NCBI RefSeq assembly: GCF_040253615.1
Contig: NZ_JBEJGY010000004.1
Location: 744,001-808,000, forward strand
Reading direction: 5' to 3'
DNA: 64,000 bases
Source: Streptomyces sp. Edi4
Lineage (GTDB): Bacteria; Actinomycetota; Actinomycetes; Streptomycetales; Streptomycetaceae
Each line of letters starts with the position of its first letter. Position 1 is the stretch's first letter. Made by a program: the position numbers and the translations under genes. This document shows, one piece after another, positions 29,616 to 38,063 of the stretch. The notes below the pieces were generated by a model that was not told where the DNA came from, did not search any database, and was given only the letters and a program-made list of their open reading frames with translations.

Positions 29616-30479
29616 ATGATCGAAGAAAGCGCACGCACCGACAGCGTCGTCGGCGCCCTGGAGCACCACCTTGTCCACGAGGTCCCCCCTCTGCGCCTGC
29701 AACGGGCCCGGCCCGCCTTCCTCACCCAGGGCTTCGTGAAGGCGGGTTTTCTGGCGCCGCACGACGTCAAGAAACTCGTCGCCGAGGAGACGGAGGCCCT
29801 GATCGGCGGGCACGCGGTGCGGCGGGACGGGAGGTTCGCCGAGACCGGTGGCACACCCCGGCGGATGCACAACGTGCGCCGCGCCGAGATCGCCGAGCAC
29901 GGCCGGATCCTGCCCGGCGTGTACCGCTCCGCCGGCCTCAGGGAAGCGCTGTCCGTCATCGCGGGCGAGGAAGTCCTCGAATGCCCTTACGCTCCCGAGC
30001 AATTCGTCATTACCGAACTCACCCGGTCCGGCGACACCCACGGCTGGCATTGGGACGACTACAGCTTCGCCCTCGTCTGGGTGATCGACTGCCCACCGCT
30101 GGAACAGGGCGGTTTCATTCAGTGCGTACCGCGCACGGAGTGGGACAAGGAAAATCCGCAACTGCACCGCAGCTTCGTGTCACGGCCCATTCATTCGGCC
30201 GAACTCCGCCCCGGCGACCTGTATTTCCTGCGCTCCGACACGACCCTGCACCGCGTGTACCCGGTCACCGGCGGCAGGCGGCTCATTGTGAACATGGGGT
30301 ACGCCGCGCGCCGTGATCTGGTCAAGCCCCTGTCCCACGAGACCATGGACGCCCTGTGGGCGGATCCGGAGCAGACCCGGGACACGCCCTCCCCCGGAAC
30401 CGGACAGGAGAGTTCCCAGTGGCGGCGAACGTCCTGCGGCGGCACATCGGAGTCCCCGGGCTCGTCGTCCACTATCTGA
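29616..30479 (+). CDS. BesD-family Fe(II)/2OG amino-acid oxygenase (HxD, hydroxylase type)
   Basis: A 287-residue non-haem iron enzyme. H142-G-W-H145-W-D147-D148 supplies the proximal His and Asp, and H212 in LHRVYP the distal His, with R222 or R233 a candidate for 2-oxoglutarate binding. The pattern matches the lysine halogenase BesD as I recall its numbering (R74, E120, H134, H137, G139, D140, H204): with an offset of 8, R82, E128, H142, H145, D147, D148 and H212 all line up. The halogenase Gly is Asp here, so chloride cannot take that site and hydroxylation of a free cationic amino acid is expected. The permease gene start lies within its last 61 bases, so the operon is tightly coupled. 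Confidence 0.85.
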   Translation: MIEESARTDSVVGALEHHLVHEVPPLRLQRARPAFLTQGFVKAGFLAPHDVKKLVAEETEALIGGHAVRRDGRFAETGGTPRRMHNVRRAEIAEHGRILPGVYRSAGLREALSVIAGEEVLECPYAPEQFVITELTRSGDTHGWHWDDYSFALVWVIDCPPLEQGGFIQCVPRTEWDKENPQLHRSFVSRPIHSAELRPGDLYFLRSDTTLHRVYPVTGGRRLIVNMGYAARRDLVKPLSHETMDALWADPEQTRDTPSPGTGQESSQWRRTSCGGTSESPGSSSTI

Positions 30480-31852
30480 CCTCCGTCCTTGGCGTGGGGC
30501 TCCTGGTCATCCCGGTCCTCGCGTGGACCACGGCGGGACCCCTGTCGCTGCTGGCCTGGGCCATCCTGATCGTTTACAGCTATCCGTTCGCGCTCGTCTT
30601 CGCCAAGCTGTCGACGTTGCACCCCACGAGCAAGGGGATCGCGCGGTTCGTCGAGGTCGCCTTCGGCCGACGGGCGGGCCGCGTCGCCGCGCTCTATCTG
30701 TTGATGACGCTGCTCGCGGCCAACCCGGTCCTCGGCCTGATCGCGGGACGCTACCTCCTGGCCGCGCTCGCGCCGGGCGCCTCCAACCGGGCCTCGCTGG
30801 CGGCCGGCGCGGCGGTCATCCTCGCCTGCGTCGCGCTGAACCTGCTCGGCGTCAAGGTCAGCGGGCGGGTCCAGCTCGCCGTGCTGGTCCTCGTCACGGG
30901 GCTGCTGTGCGCCGTCATCGTCCTGGCGCTGCCCCGGGGCAGCACGGCGCATCTCACCCCCCTCGCGCCGCACGGCTGGTCCGCCCTCGGCGACTGCCTG
31001 CTGATCTGCTTCTTCGGCTTCATCGGGTGGGAGAACGCGGCGCCCATCGCGGAGGAGGTGCGCGACCCCGCCCGCACCTTTCCCCGCGGCATCCTGTACG
31101 CCGTCTGCGCGGTGGGGGTCCTCTACTTCGCCATGGCCCTCACCGTGGCTCTCACCCTGCCCGACGACCGCGGCGGATCGGGTCAACTCGCTGGATTCAC
31201 CGAGCTGTTGAAGGCCGCCACGGGCGCCGGCCACGCCACCGCCGGGTATCTGGTGGCGGCCGTCCTGCTGGTGCTCACCACGAACGCCTGGTGTTTCGGT
31301 ACGTCGCGGGTCGTCTTCGCGCTGGCCCGCGAAGGCATCGTCCCGCGCGCTCTGAGCCGGATCTCGCCCCGCACCGGCGCCCCGACCCGTGCCGTGCTCG
31401 CCCTGGTGCCGGGCTACAGCCTCACCCTCGGCCTCCTGGTGGCCACCGACTCCAACGAGTCGGTGCTCATCAAGGCGTCCTCCGCCGCCTACCTCCTGGT
31501 CTTCCTCCTCGCCTTCCTCTCCGCCGTGCGGCTCGTGCGGACCGGGCCGATGCGCTGGACGAACTACCTGGTCACGACCGTGACGGTGCTGATGCTGCCC
31601 TTCATCGGCGTCAGCGTGGGATACGCGGCCGCCATGTTCGCCGCCGCGGCGCTCATCGAGTCGTGGCGCTCCAGGAAGGGGCGGGCGCAGCGGGAACGGG
31701 CCGGTGGGGAGCCGGGCGGGCCGGACCGGGCCGGCCCGGAGCGCGAGCGGCCTCGCCCGGCCACCGCGCCCGGCCCTGGCAGCGCGAGCACCCCCGCACA
31801 CGACCCCGACCGCACCACGCCACACCACCACCATCCGCGGCACGACCCATGA
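30419..31852 (+). CDS. APC-family amino-acid permease
   Basis: A 477-residue membrane protein with about 12 helices of the amino acid-polyamine-organocation type. The helix-1 motif is GLVVHYLTSVLGVGLLVIPVLAW, and a FFGFIGWENAAPIAEEVRDPARTFP segment is typical of the 6-7 region. The C-terminus is a long Pro/Arg/His-rich hydrophilic tail. Start GTG at 30419 follows AGGAG, inside the end of the hydroxylase gene. Likely imports the hydroxylase substrate or exports the pathway product; direction cannot be read from sequence. Confidence 0.87.
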   Translation: MAANVLRRHIGVPGLVVHYLTSVLGVGLLVIPVLAWTTAGPLSLLAWAILIVYSYPFALVFAKLSTLHPTSKGIARFVEVAFGRRAGRVAALYLLMTLLAANPVLGLIAGRYLLAALAPGASNRASLAAGAAVILACVALNLLGVKVSGRVQLAVLVLVTGLLCAVIVLALPRGSTAHLTPLAPHGWSALGDCLLICFFGFIGWENAAPIAEEVRDPARTFPRGILYAVCAVGVLYFAMALTVALTLPDDRGGSGQLAGFTELLKAATGAGHATAGYLVAAVLLVLTTNAWCFGTSRVVFALAREGIVPRALSRISPRTGAPTRAVLALVPGYSLTLGLLVATDSNESVLIKASSAAYLLVFLLAFLSAVRLVRTGPMRWTNYLVTTVTVLMLPFIGVSVGYAAAMFAAAALIESWRSRKGRAQRERAGGEPGGPDRAGPERERPRPATAPGPGSASTPAHDPDRTTPHHHHPRHDP

Positions 31853-31865
31853 GAGAGGTGACGCC

Positions 31866-32852
31866 GTGTTCGGCCGCCACATATTGGGAATGACCGACTT
31901 CTCCGCCGCCGAGCTGCACGACCTGCTCGCCCTCGCCGAACGCATGAAGCGCGGCGAGGACACCCATCCCTACCTCACCGGAACCGACGTCGGGCTCCTC
32001 TTCCACGTCCCGTCCACCAGGACCCGGGTCTCCTTCCAGGTGGCCGCCGCCCAACTGGGCGGACGCAGCTACACCTACGGCCCCGACGAACTGCGCCTGG
32101 CCAACAACGAGACCGTCGAGGACACCGCCGGAGTCCTCAGCCGCTATCTGAGCGCCCTGGTGGTGCGCTGGTACGACATGGCCGACTACGGCGCGGGGCA
32201 CCGCAGGCTGCGCACCATGACCGAGCACGCTTCCATCCCGGTCATCAACGCCCTGGACGACGAGGAGCACCCCTGCCAGGTGCTCGCCGATCTGCTGACG
32301 CTGCGCGAGCGGTTCGGCGCGCAGCTGCCCGAGCGCCGGGTCGTCTACACCTGGGCCTACTCCTCGCGCCAGAAGACCCCCGGCGTCCTGCACTCCTCGC
32401 TGCTCGCCGCCGCGCTGCTCGGCCACCACGTCACGTTCGCCCATCCGCCCGGCTTCGACCTCGACGAGCGGTACGTCAAGGAGGCCCACGAGCTGGCCGC
32501 CGCCTCCGGGGCACGGCTGGACTTCTGCGACGACATGGAGGAGGCCGTGCGGGGCGCGGACGCCGTGTACGTACAGAGCTGGAAGTCGCTCCAGCTGACC
32601 GGCCAGGCCGAGTGGCAGGCCAGGACCAGGCTCGCCGACCGCTGGCGGGTCACCGAGCCGCTGATGGCCCTGGCCGCGCCCGGGGCCCCGTTCCTCGACT
32701 GCATGCCGAGCAATCGCGGCGAGGAGATGGACGCCGAGGTCAAGGACGGGCCGCGCTCGCTGATCCTGGAGCAGGCCGAGAACCGCCTGCACGCGCAGAA
32801 GGCGCTGCTCGCCCTGGTGCTCGGCGCCACGGCCGAAGGGAGCGCGCGGTGA
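31866..32852 (+). CDS. Atypical ornithine/aspartate-family carbamoyltransferase
   Basis: A 328-residue member of the ornithine/aspartate transcarbamoylase superfamily, which transfers a carbamoyl group from carbamoyl phosphate to an amine. S50-T-R-T-R54 is the carbamoyl-phosphate loop and H135-P-C-Q138 the second phosphate-site motif. The usual ornithine loop DxxxSMG is missing: the region reads YVQSWKSLQL. The HCLP motif is replaced by DCMPSNRGEE. A non-standard amine acceptor is therefore likely. Start GTG at 31866 follows GAGAGG, and its stop overlaps the SDR start. Context suggests the acceptor is the hydroxylated amino acid made by the first gene. Confidence 0.83.
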   Translation: MFGRHILGMTDFSAAELHDLLALAERMKRGEDTHPYLTGTDVGLLFHVPSTRTRVSFQVAAAQLGGRSYTYGPDELRLANNETVEDTAGVLSRYLSALVVRWYDMADYGAGHRRLRTMTEHASIPVINALDDEEHPCQVLADLLTLRERFGAQLPERRVVYTWAYSSRQKTPGVLHSSLLAAALLGHHVTFAHPPGFDLDERYVKEAHELAAASGARLDFCDDMEEAVRGADAVYVQSWKSLQLTGQAEWQARTRLADRWRVTEPLMALAAPGAPFLDCMPSNRGEEMDAEVKDGPRSLILEQAENRLHAQKALLALVLGATAEGSAR

Positions 32853-33631
32853 ACGGGGCGCGGGAAGGGGCGGGTTCGGAGGCCGACCGTGTCGTGCTCG
32901 TCACCGGCGGCGCCGGCGGCATCGGCGCCGCCGTCTGCCGGCGCCTCGCCGACCACCGCACCGCGCTGGCGGTGGCCGACCGTGAGGTGGAGGCCGCTCG
33001 CGAGGTCGCCCTGGAGGTGCGGATGGCCGGCGGCAGGGCCGAGCCGTTCGGCTGCGATCTGTCACGGCCCAAGGACGTCGAGGTGCTGCTCGACTCCGTC
33101 GTCGGGCGCTTCGGCGCGCTGCACGGCCTGTGCACGGTGGCGGGCAGCATCCGACGCGGCGACGTCACGGAACTGACGCCCGCCGACTGGCGCGCCACCT
33201 TCCAGGACAACCTGGACTCGGTCTTCCTGACCTGCCGGGCCGCGATTCCTCATCTGACGCGGGCGGGCGGGGGCGCCATCGTCACCATCGCCTCCGGCTG
33301 GGGTCTGCGCGCGGGCCGCAGGGCGGCCGCCTACTGCGCGGCGAAGGCGGGGGTGGTGATGCTGACACAGGCCATGGCGCTCGACCACGCGCCGGCCGGC
33401 ATCCGCGCCAACTGTGTGGCGCCGGGAGATGTGCGCACCCCCATGCTGGAACGCGAGGCGCGTCAACTGGGCCGTCCTGTCGGCGAGTTCTACGCGGAGG
33501 CGGCCGACCGGCCGCTGGGACGCATCGGGGAGCCGAGCGAGATAGCCGACGCGGTGAGCTACCTCCTCGGGGATGAGGCCTCCTTCGTCACGGGCGCGGT
33601 CTTGACCGTGGACGGCGGCGGAACGCTGTAG
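32849..33631 (+). CDS. SDR-family NAD(P)-dependent oxidoreductase
   Basis: A 260-residue classical short-chain dehydrogenase. TGGAGGIGAAV (about residue 17) binds the cofactor, D in DRE near residue 41 suggests NAD(H) preference, and the catalytic set is S in IASGWG with Y-C-A-A-K. The C-terminus SFVTGAVLTVDGGGTL is family-typical. GTGA overlap couples it to the carbamoyltransferase. It is the last gene of the four-gene operon and could oxidise the hydroxyl put in by the BesD-like enzyme. Confidence 0.87.
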   Translation: MNGAREGAGSEADRVVLVTGGAGGIGAAVCRRLADHRTALAVADREVEAAREVALEVRMAGGRAEPFGCDLSRPKDVEVLLDSVVGRFGALHGLCTVAGSIRRGDVTELTPADWRATFQDNLDSVFLTCRAAIPHLTRAGGGAIVTIASGWGLRAGRRAAAYCAAKAGVVMLTQAMALDHAPAGIRANCVAPGDVRTPMLEREARQLGRPVGEFYAEAADRPLGRIGEPSEIADAVSYLLGDEASFVTGAVLTVDGGGTL

Positions 33632-33654
33632 CCGACCGGAGGGGCCACACCCGG

Positions 33655-33686
33655 GCGCGGGCCGCGTGAGCGGCGCGGGCCCGCGC
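33655..33686 (+). terminator. Operon-end hairpin
   Basis: GCGCGGGCC and GGCCCGCGC form 9-base perfect arms, with a second small hairpin CCGC/GCGG inside the loop, 23 bp after the SDR stop. Confidence 0.6.
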
Positions 33687-34026
33687 TCGAGTGGAGTGTG
33701 CCGTGCCCGGGCCGCCCGCGCCGACGCGAGCCGGCCACACCGGGGAGGGGAAGCCTGACGTGGCCGGACCCGCAGGGCAAGCGTGCACCCGCATGCCCTT
33801 GCCGCCAAGGCGTGTTGACGACACCGGGTAAGAAAAATCCTTCGCTTCGGGACGCCCGTGAGGCAGAGTGGAGGGTGCGGCCGTTGTGACTACGCGGAGC
33901 CATCGCCTCCCTCCGGAGCGCATGCCCCAACGGACATGCCCTCATGATCATTCGCGTAAGTTACTAGTCCGTAAGCTTGGCCGACGGGTCATGGCGGCCC
34001 AGTGGAGCGGCTGCGAGGCTCCCCGT
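33687..34026. other. Intergenic spacer, no gene seen
   Basis: About 340 bp between the amino-acid operon and the membrane-fusion gene. An AT-richer stretch (about 33945-33975, GCGTAAGTTACTAGTCCGTA) may hold the promoter of the downstream gene. No coding frame with convincing codon use. Confidence 0.35.
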
Positions 34027-35370
34027 ATGAAGGTCCTTCCACGGCTGAGCAAAGCCGTCCTGTTGAACTCGGCGCTCGGTGCAGTGCTCATCGCGGCCGT
34101 GGGTGGCGCCTACGCGGTGGTGGACAGCGGCAGCGGTTCCGCCCCCTCCCGCACGGACACCCGGACCGCCGCCGTCTCCACGGGAAAGGTGCAGGCAACC
34201 GTCGCCGGGGCCGGGCTGCTGACATCGCCCAGTGACGCCGGGGTCAACTTCACCACCGGCGGCCAGCTGACCAAGGTCGAGGTCAAGCCGGGTGACAAGG
34301 TCACCAAGGGCCAGGAGCTCGCGCGGGTGGACGACAAGGCGGCCCGCCTCGTGCTCGCGCAGTCCAAGACGTCGCTGGCCGCGGCCAAGGCGTACCTCGA
34401 CAAGGTCGCCCAGGGCCAGCCCGCGAGTCCGCCGCCGAGCGGCAACCCGACGGCCGGCACGACCCACCCCGCGGACCCCTCGCCCAAGCCGAGCCCGTCG
34501 GCCGGCCTCCCCACCCCGTCCCCCTCCGCGTCCACCAAGAGCGCGACGCCGTCGCCCGGCGAGTCCACCCCGGGCACCCTGTCCGGCGTGGCCTTCGTCC
34601 AGAAGGTCTCGCGCGCCGTTCCCGTCGCGGCTCCGTCCGTCGATCCCACCCAGCTCCTCCAGGCCCAGACGCAGGTGGCTCAGGCGCAGAGCGCCGTGGA
34701 GACCGCGCAGCGCACCCTGGACGGGACGATCCTGACCGCGCCGGTCGACGGCACGGTCGCCTCGGTGGGCGCGTCGGTCGGCCAGACGGTGACCGGGACG
34801 ACGTACACGGCCGGAACGGGCGCGGTCCCGGGCACGGCGCCCGCGCCCGGGCCGACGGGCAACCCTGCCCCTGGCGGCGCCCCGGCCGCGCCGAGCGGCT
34901 TCATCGTCCTGACCAACCCGACCGGCATGCAGGTCAGGGCGAACGTCTCGGAGACCGACGCACTGCGTCTCAAGCCGGGCCAGGCCGCCACCGTCACCCT
35001 GACCGCGCAGTCCACGACCACGCTCAACGCGAAGGTGCTCTCGGTCGGCACGCTCGCGGTCAACGGCGGGGCCCCGGCGGGCGCCGCGCAGTACCCCGTC
35101 ACGCTCGACATCATGGGCCCGACCAAGGATCTGCACACCGGGCAGGGCGTCACCGTCCAGATCGTCGCGGGCGAGGCGTCCGACGCGCTGTTCGTGCCGA
35201 CGGCGGCGCTCAGCGGCAGCGGCCCCAAGCGCACCGTGACGGTGGTCGGACCGGACGGCTCGGCGCACCCCACGCAGGTCACGGTGGGCGTCGAATCGGA
35301 CACCAACACCCAGATCACCGGCGGCCTGACGCAGGGTCAGCGCGTGCGGATCACCACCGTCGCGCCGTGA
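34027..35370 (+). CDS. Membrane-fusion (HlyD/MacA-like) adaptor protein
   Basis: A 447-residue protein with one N-terminal membrane segment (LLNSALGAVLIAAVGGAYAVV) and an extracytoplasmic body. The split lipoyl-like domain is visible as GQLTKVEVKPGDKVTKGQELARVDD (about residue 80) and APVDGTVASVGASVGQTV (about 240). Between these lie a low-complexity Pro/Ser/Thr linker where a coiled-coil hairpin would be and a short LLQAQTQVAQAQSAVETAQRTL helix. Beta-barrel segments follow. Such proteins partner MacB-type ABC transporters, but no ABC genes adjoin it. Start at 34027 chosen over a longer frame because of the immediate basic-plus-hydrophobic start. Confidence 0.82.
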   Translation: MKVLPRLSKAVLLNSALGAVLIAAVGGAYAVVDSGSGSAPSRTDTRTAAVSTGKVQATVAGAGLLTSPSDAGVNFTTGGQLTKVEVKPGDKVTKGQELARVDDKAARLVLAQSKTSLAAAKAYLDKVAQGQPASPPPSGNPTAGTTHPADPSPKPSPSAGLPTPSPSASTKSATPSPGESTPGTLSGVAFVQKVSRAVPVAAPSVDPTQLLQAQTQVAQAQSAVETAQRTLDGTILTAPVDGTVASVGASVGQTVTGTTYTAGTGAVPGTAPAPGPTGNPAPGGAPAAPSGFIVLTNPTGMQVRANVSETDALRLKPGQAATVTLTAQSTTTLNAKVLSVGTLAVNGGAPAGAAQYPVTLDIMGPTKDLHTGQGVTVQIVAGEASDALFVPTAALSGSGPKRTVTVVGPDGSAHPTQVTVGVESDTNTQITGGLTQGQRVRITTVAP

Positions 35371-35443
35371 GGCGAGGGCGGCCCGCCGCGTCATGACCCA
35401 CCCACACACGGACCCCGCACGGGGACGAGGGAGTACCGAAGAC

Positions 35444-35824
35444 ATGGTCCGAGACCGTGACCCGTTCACGAAGGCCGAAGGCCAGGACCCCCGGCCGCCC
35501 GTGCCGACGACGACCGAGGAGCCGGTCACCGGCACGACCCCCGTGCCGCCGGTTCGGGAAGCGGCGCCCGAGGGCCCCGACACCACGACCGTGCTGCCCG
35601 CGGCGGGACCGGCGTCGGCCCGTACGGCAGAGGTGCCCCGGGCGGCAGGCGTACCCCAGGCGGCCGAGGTGTCCGCGGCGCCCGGCACGGCGGAGAGTCC
35701 CAAGGGCTCCGGCGCCTCGCGCCGGCTCGAAGTCCCGTGGCTGACGCTGCTCCTGGCCGTGGCCATCGTGGCGACGCTCGCCTTCATCGCGGGCGTCCTG
35801 GTGGAGCGCCACCAGCTCTCGTAG
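35444..35824 (+). CDS. Small protein with one C-terminal membrane helix
   Basis: I do not recognise it. The first two thirds are disordered and Pro/Ala/Thr/Glu-rich. The end is a single hydrophobic helix (LTLLLAVAIVATLAFIAGVLV) with a short tail, as in tail-anchored proteins. The start at 35444 has GAGGGAG about 10 bp upstream; an in-frame ATG at 35393 is possible but has a weaker site. It follows the adaptor gene by about 70 bp and is probably co-transcribed with it. Confidence 0.65.
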   Translation: MVRDRDPFTKAEGQDPRPPVPTTTEEPVTGTTPVPPVREAAPEGPDTTTVLPAAGPASARTAEVPRAAGVPQAAEVSAAPGTAESPKGSGASRRLEVPWLTLLLAVAIVATLAFIAGVLVERHQLS

Positions 35825-35860
35825 GCGTACCGACGTCGCCGCACGCACCCGCCCAGGACA

Positions 35861-35882
35861 GGCCCCCGGTCGCCCGGGGGCC
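35861..35882. terminator. Terminator between convergent genes
   Basis: GGCCCCCGG and CCGGGGGCC, 9-base perfect arms with a 4-nt loop, lie between the tail-anchored protein gene and nadE. Confidence 0.7.
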
Positions 35883-35888
35883 CAACGG

Positions 35889-36719
35889 TCAGGGAGCGAT
35901 GGGCAGTTGGCGCTTGTGCTCGGTCAGGCGGTAGCGGCCGACGATGATCTCGAAGACCCGCCGGTCCACCGGCTTGCCCTCAAGGAAGTCGTCGATGTCG
36001 TCGTAGGTGACGCCCAGCGCGTCCTCGTCCGACTTGCCCGGCGCGAGCGTTTCCAGGTCGGCGGTCGGCACCTTCCACACCAGCTCGGTGGGGGCGCCCA
36101 GGGCGTCGGCGACGGCGCGGACCCGGCGCTTGGTCAGGCCGGTCAGGGGGACGAGGTCGGCGGCGCCGTCACCGAACTTGGTGAAGAAGCCCGAGACCGC
36201 CTCGGCCGCGTGGTCGGTGCCGACCACCAGGCCGTTGTGCGCGCCGGCCACCGCGTACTGGGCGACCATGCGCTGACGGGCCTTTATGTTGCCGAGCACG
36301 AAGTCCTGGTGGCCCTCGTCCCGGAACGCCACGTCGGCGCTCAGCGCGGCCTGGAGCGCGGCGTCGCTCGCCGGCTTCACATCCACCGTCAGTACGTGGT
36401 CGGCCCGGATGAAGGAGAGCGCGACCTGCGCGTCGTGCTCGTCCGCCTGGACCCCGTAGGGCAGCCGCATCGCGTAGAAGCGCGCCTCGTGTCCGGCGGC
36501 CCTGGCGCGCTCGACGGCCAGCTGGCACAGCCGGCCCGCGGTGGTGGAGTCGACTCCGCCGCTGATGCCGAGGACCAGCGCCCGCAGACCGGTGGAGGTC
36601 AGCCGTTCGGCGAGGAAGGCCACCCTGCGCTCGATCTCCCGCTCGGCATCGAAGGCCGAGGCGACCTGGAGATCCCGCGCGATCTCCTGTTGCAGGGCGA
36701 TGGACGCCGTCTCGCTCAC
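35889..36719 (-). CDS. nadE: Ammonia-dependent NAD+ synthetase
   Basis: A 276-residue NH3-dependent NAD synthetase, which converts deamido-NAD to NAD+ with ATP. The ATP pyrophosphatase P-loop [12 protein letters not shown] (about residue 55) is present. Other family blocks are [45 protein letters not shown] and [10 protein letters not shown]. There is no N-terminal glutaminase domain, so it uses ammonia. Start GTG at 36719 follows AAGGAG. Immediately upstream are four 14-bp tandem repeats that lie in the likely leader. Confidence 0.94.
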   Translation of the reverse strand: MSETASIALQQEIARDLQVASAFDAEREIERRVAFLAERLTSTGLRALVLGISGGVDSTTAGRLCQLAVERARAAGHEARFYAMRLPYGVQADEHDAQVALSFIRADHVLTVDVKPASDAALQAALSADVAFRDEGHQDFVLGNIKARQRMVAQYAVAGAHNGLVVGTDHAAEAVSGFFTKFGDGAADLVPLTGLTKRRVRAVADALGAPTELVWKVPTADLETLAPGKSDEDALGVTYDDIDDFLEGKPVDRRVFEIIVGRYRLTEHKRQLPIAP

Positions 36720-36736
36720 GTCTGCTCCTTGTTCCG

Positions 36737-36792
36737 GTTCTTGAGGTGGTGTTCTTGAGGTGGTGTTCTTGAGGTGATGTTCCTGACGTGAT
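36737..36792 (-). repeat. Four 14-bp tandem repeats in the nadE leader
   Basis: Units at 36737-36750, 36751-36764, 36765-36778 and 36779-36792. The first two are identical (GTTCTTGAGGTGGT); the third differs by one base and the fourth by three. The array ends 17 bp upstream of the nadE start codon. Confidence 0.85.
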
Positions 36793-36872
36793 GTCCCGCC
36801 CACCCTAACCAAGGCCCGCACCGGCAGCTCGGGCGCGGATGCGTGGACGCACTCCCCCGCCCGCGCACGCGT

Positions 36873-37454
36873 TCACCGCTCGGCGCCGGCACCGGCTCCC
36901 GCACCGGCCCTGCGCCGCAGGACGGCCGCGATCCGCCGGCACCAGTCACGGTGTTCCCGCTCGAAGGCCAGACCGCGCAGACACGTGAGGTACGGTCCGA
37001 TCCGTTCGCCGCGCAGCAGGAATTCCTCCTCGTCGCTCTCGCCCCTCAACTGCCGCAGCAGCGCGTCCAGCAGCTCGATCCTGGCGTCGGCCGCCAGGGC
37101 CCGCTCCTCCAGCTGGCCGATCACCGCCGTGGTGCCGACGCGGTCCGCGCTGTGGACCTTGACGAGCAGGTCGTCGCGGATGAACGAGGGTTTGGCCGGG
37201 GCCGCGGCGAACGTCTCCAGTTCGGCGCGGCCGGCGTCGGTGACCCGGAAGACGCGTTTGTTGGGGCGGGTCTCCTGGACCACCTGCCGCCCGGCCACCA
37301 GGCCGTCCTTCTCCAGTCTCGCGAGCTCCGCGTAGAGCTGCTGGGGCAGGGCGTGCCAGAAGTTCGCCACGCCGATGTCGAACGCCTTGGCCAGCTGGTA
37401 GCCGCTGTACTCGCCGTCGAGCAGCGCGGCAAGGACCGCGTGTCGCAGAGCCAT
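36873..37454 (-). CDS. PadR-family transcriptional regulator
   Basis: A 193-residue PadR repressor. The N-terminal winged helix reads LRHAVLAALLDGEYSGYQLAK then PQQLYAELARLEKDGLV with the wing RVFRVTDAGRAEL. The C-terminal dimerisation helices follow. Start at 37454 selected since MALRHAVL is the canonical beginning; a frame 51 bp longer overlaps the operator. Divergent from the SnoaL-like gene, with a palindromic operator between them, so it probably represses itself and that gene. Confidence 0.9.
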   Translation of the reverse strand: MALRHAVLAALLDGEYSGYQLAKAFDIGVANFWHALPQQLYAELARLEKDGLVAGRQVVQETRPNKRVFRVTDAGRAELETFAAAPAKPSFIRDDLLVKVHSADRVGTTAVIGQLEERALAADARIELLDALLRQLRGESDEEEFLLRGERIGPYLTCLRGLAFEREHRDWCRRIAAVLRRRAGAGAGAGAER

Positions 37455-37495
37455 CCTCGTAACCCCTTCCCTTTTGCCTGCTCCCGCGGGCATCC

Positions 37496-37529
37496 TACTC
37501 AACAATCTGACTAGTCACATTGTTGAGTA
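37496..37529. promoter_or_regulatory. PadR operator candidate
   Basis: TACTCAACAAT (37496-37506) is perfectly inverted as ATTGTTGAGTA (37519-37529). A separate 10-bp palindrome TGACTAGTCA (37508-37517) sits between the arms. It lies in the divergent spacer, 12 bp before the SnoaL-like start and 41 bp from the PadR start, ideal for dual repression. Confidence 0.8.
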
Positions 37530-37541
37530 TCAGGAGGAGCC

Positions 37542-37973
37542 ATGGAGACTGCCGAGCGATTCCGCGCCGCCGTGGAGAAGCGTGATCTGGCCGCCCTGGA
37601 GGTCCTGTTCACCGAGGACATCCGCCTCTACAGCCCGGTGAAGTTCACGCCCTTCGAGGGCAAGGACATGGTGCTGGGGCTCTTCGGAGTACTGGCACGC
37701 ACCTTCGAGGACCTGCGCTACATCGGACACTTCGAGGGCGCGGCCGAGACCGGCGCCAGTGGCGAGGAGGCCCCGGCGGTGATCCTTCCGTTCCGGGCCG
37801 TGGTGGAGGGCCGCCAGATCCACGGGATCGACCTGCTGCACTTCGACGCGGACGGGCTCATCAAGGAGTTCACGGTGATGGTGCGTCCGCAGTCCGCCGT
37901 GCTGACCCTCGGCCGCGCGGTCATGGCGGGTCTTGTCGCCGACGGACTCGTGCCCGCGCCCCCCGCGCCCTAG
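37542..37973 (+). CDS. SnoaL/NTF2-like fold protein
   Basis: A 143-residue protein with the cone-shaped NTF2-like pattern: N-terminal helix AERFRAAVEKRDLAALEVLF, then TEDIRLYSPVKFTPFEGKDMV, and strands ending in HFDADGLIKEFTVMVRP. Such proteins can be isomerases, hydrolases or binding proteins; no catalytic residue can be assigned with confidence. It starts 12 bp after the palindromic operator and is likely the PadR target, a ligand-inducible arrangement. Confidence 0.82.
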   Translation: METAERFRAAVEKRDLAALEVLFTEDIRLYSPVKFTPFEGKDMVLGLFGVLARTFEDLRYIGHFEGAAETGASGEEAPAVILPFRAVVEGRQIHGIDLLHFDADGLIKEFTVMVRPQSAVLTLGRAVMAGLVADGLVPAPPAP

Positions 37974-38063
37974 GAGCGGCGCTCAAGATGCCGGGGCCGG
38001 GGAGCTGTACGAGGGTGGGTACGCGGTCAGGCTGCTGACTGTCCGGATCGAGGAGCCCACACG

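Noticed and set aside
36737..36792. CRISPR-like array
   Set aside because: Units are contiguous 14-mers without spacers.
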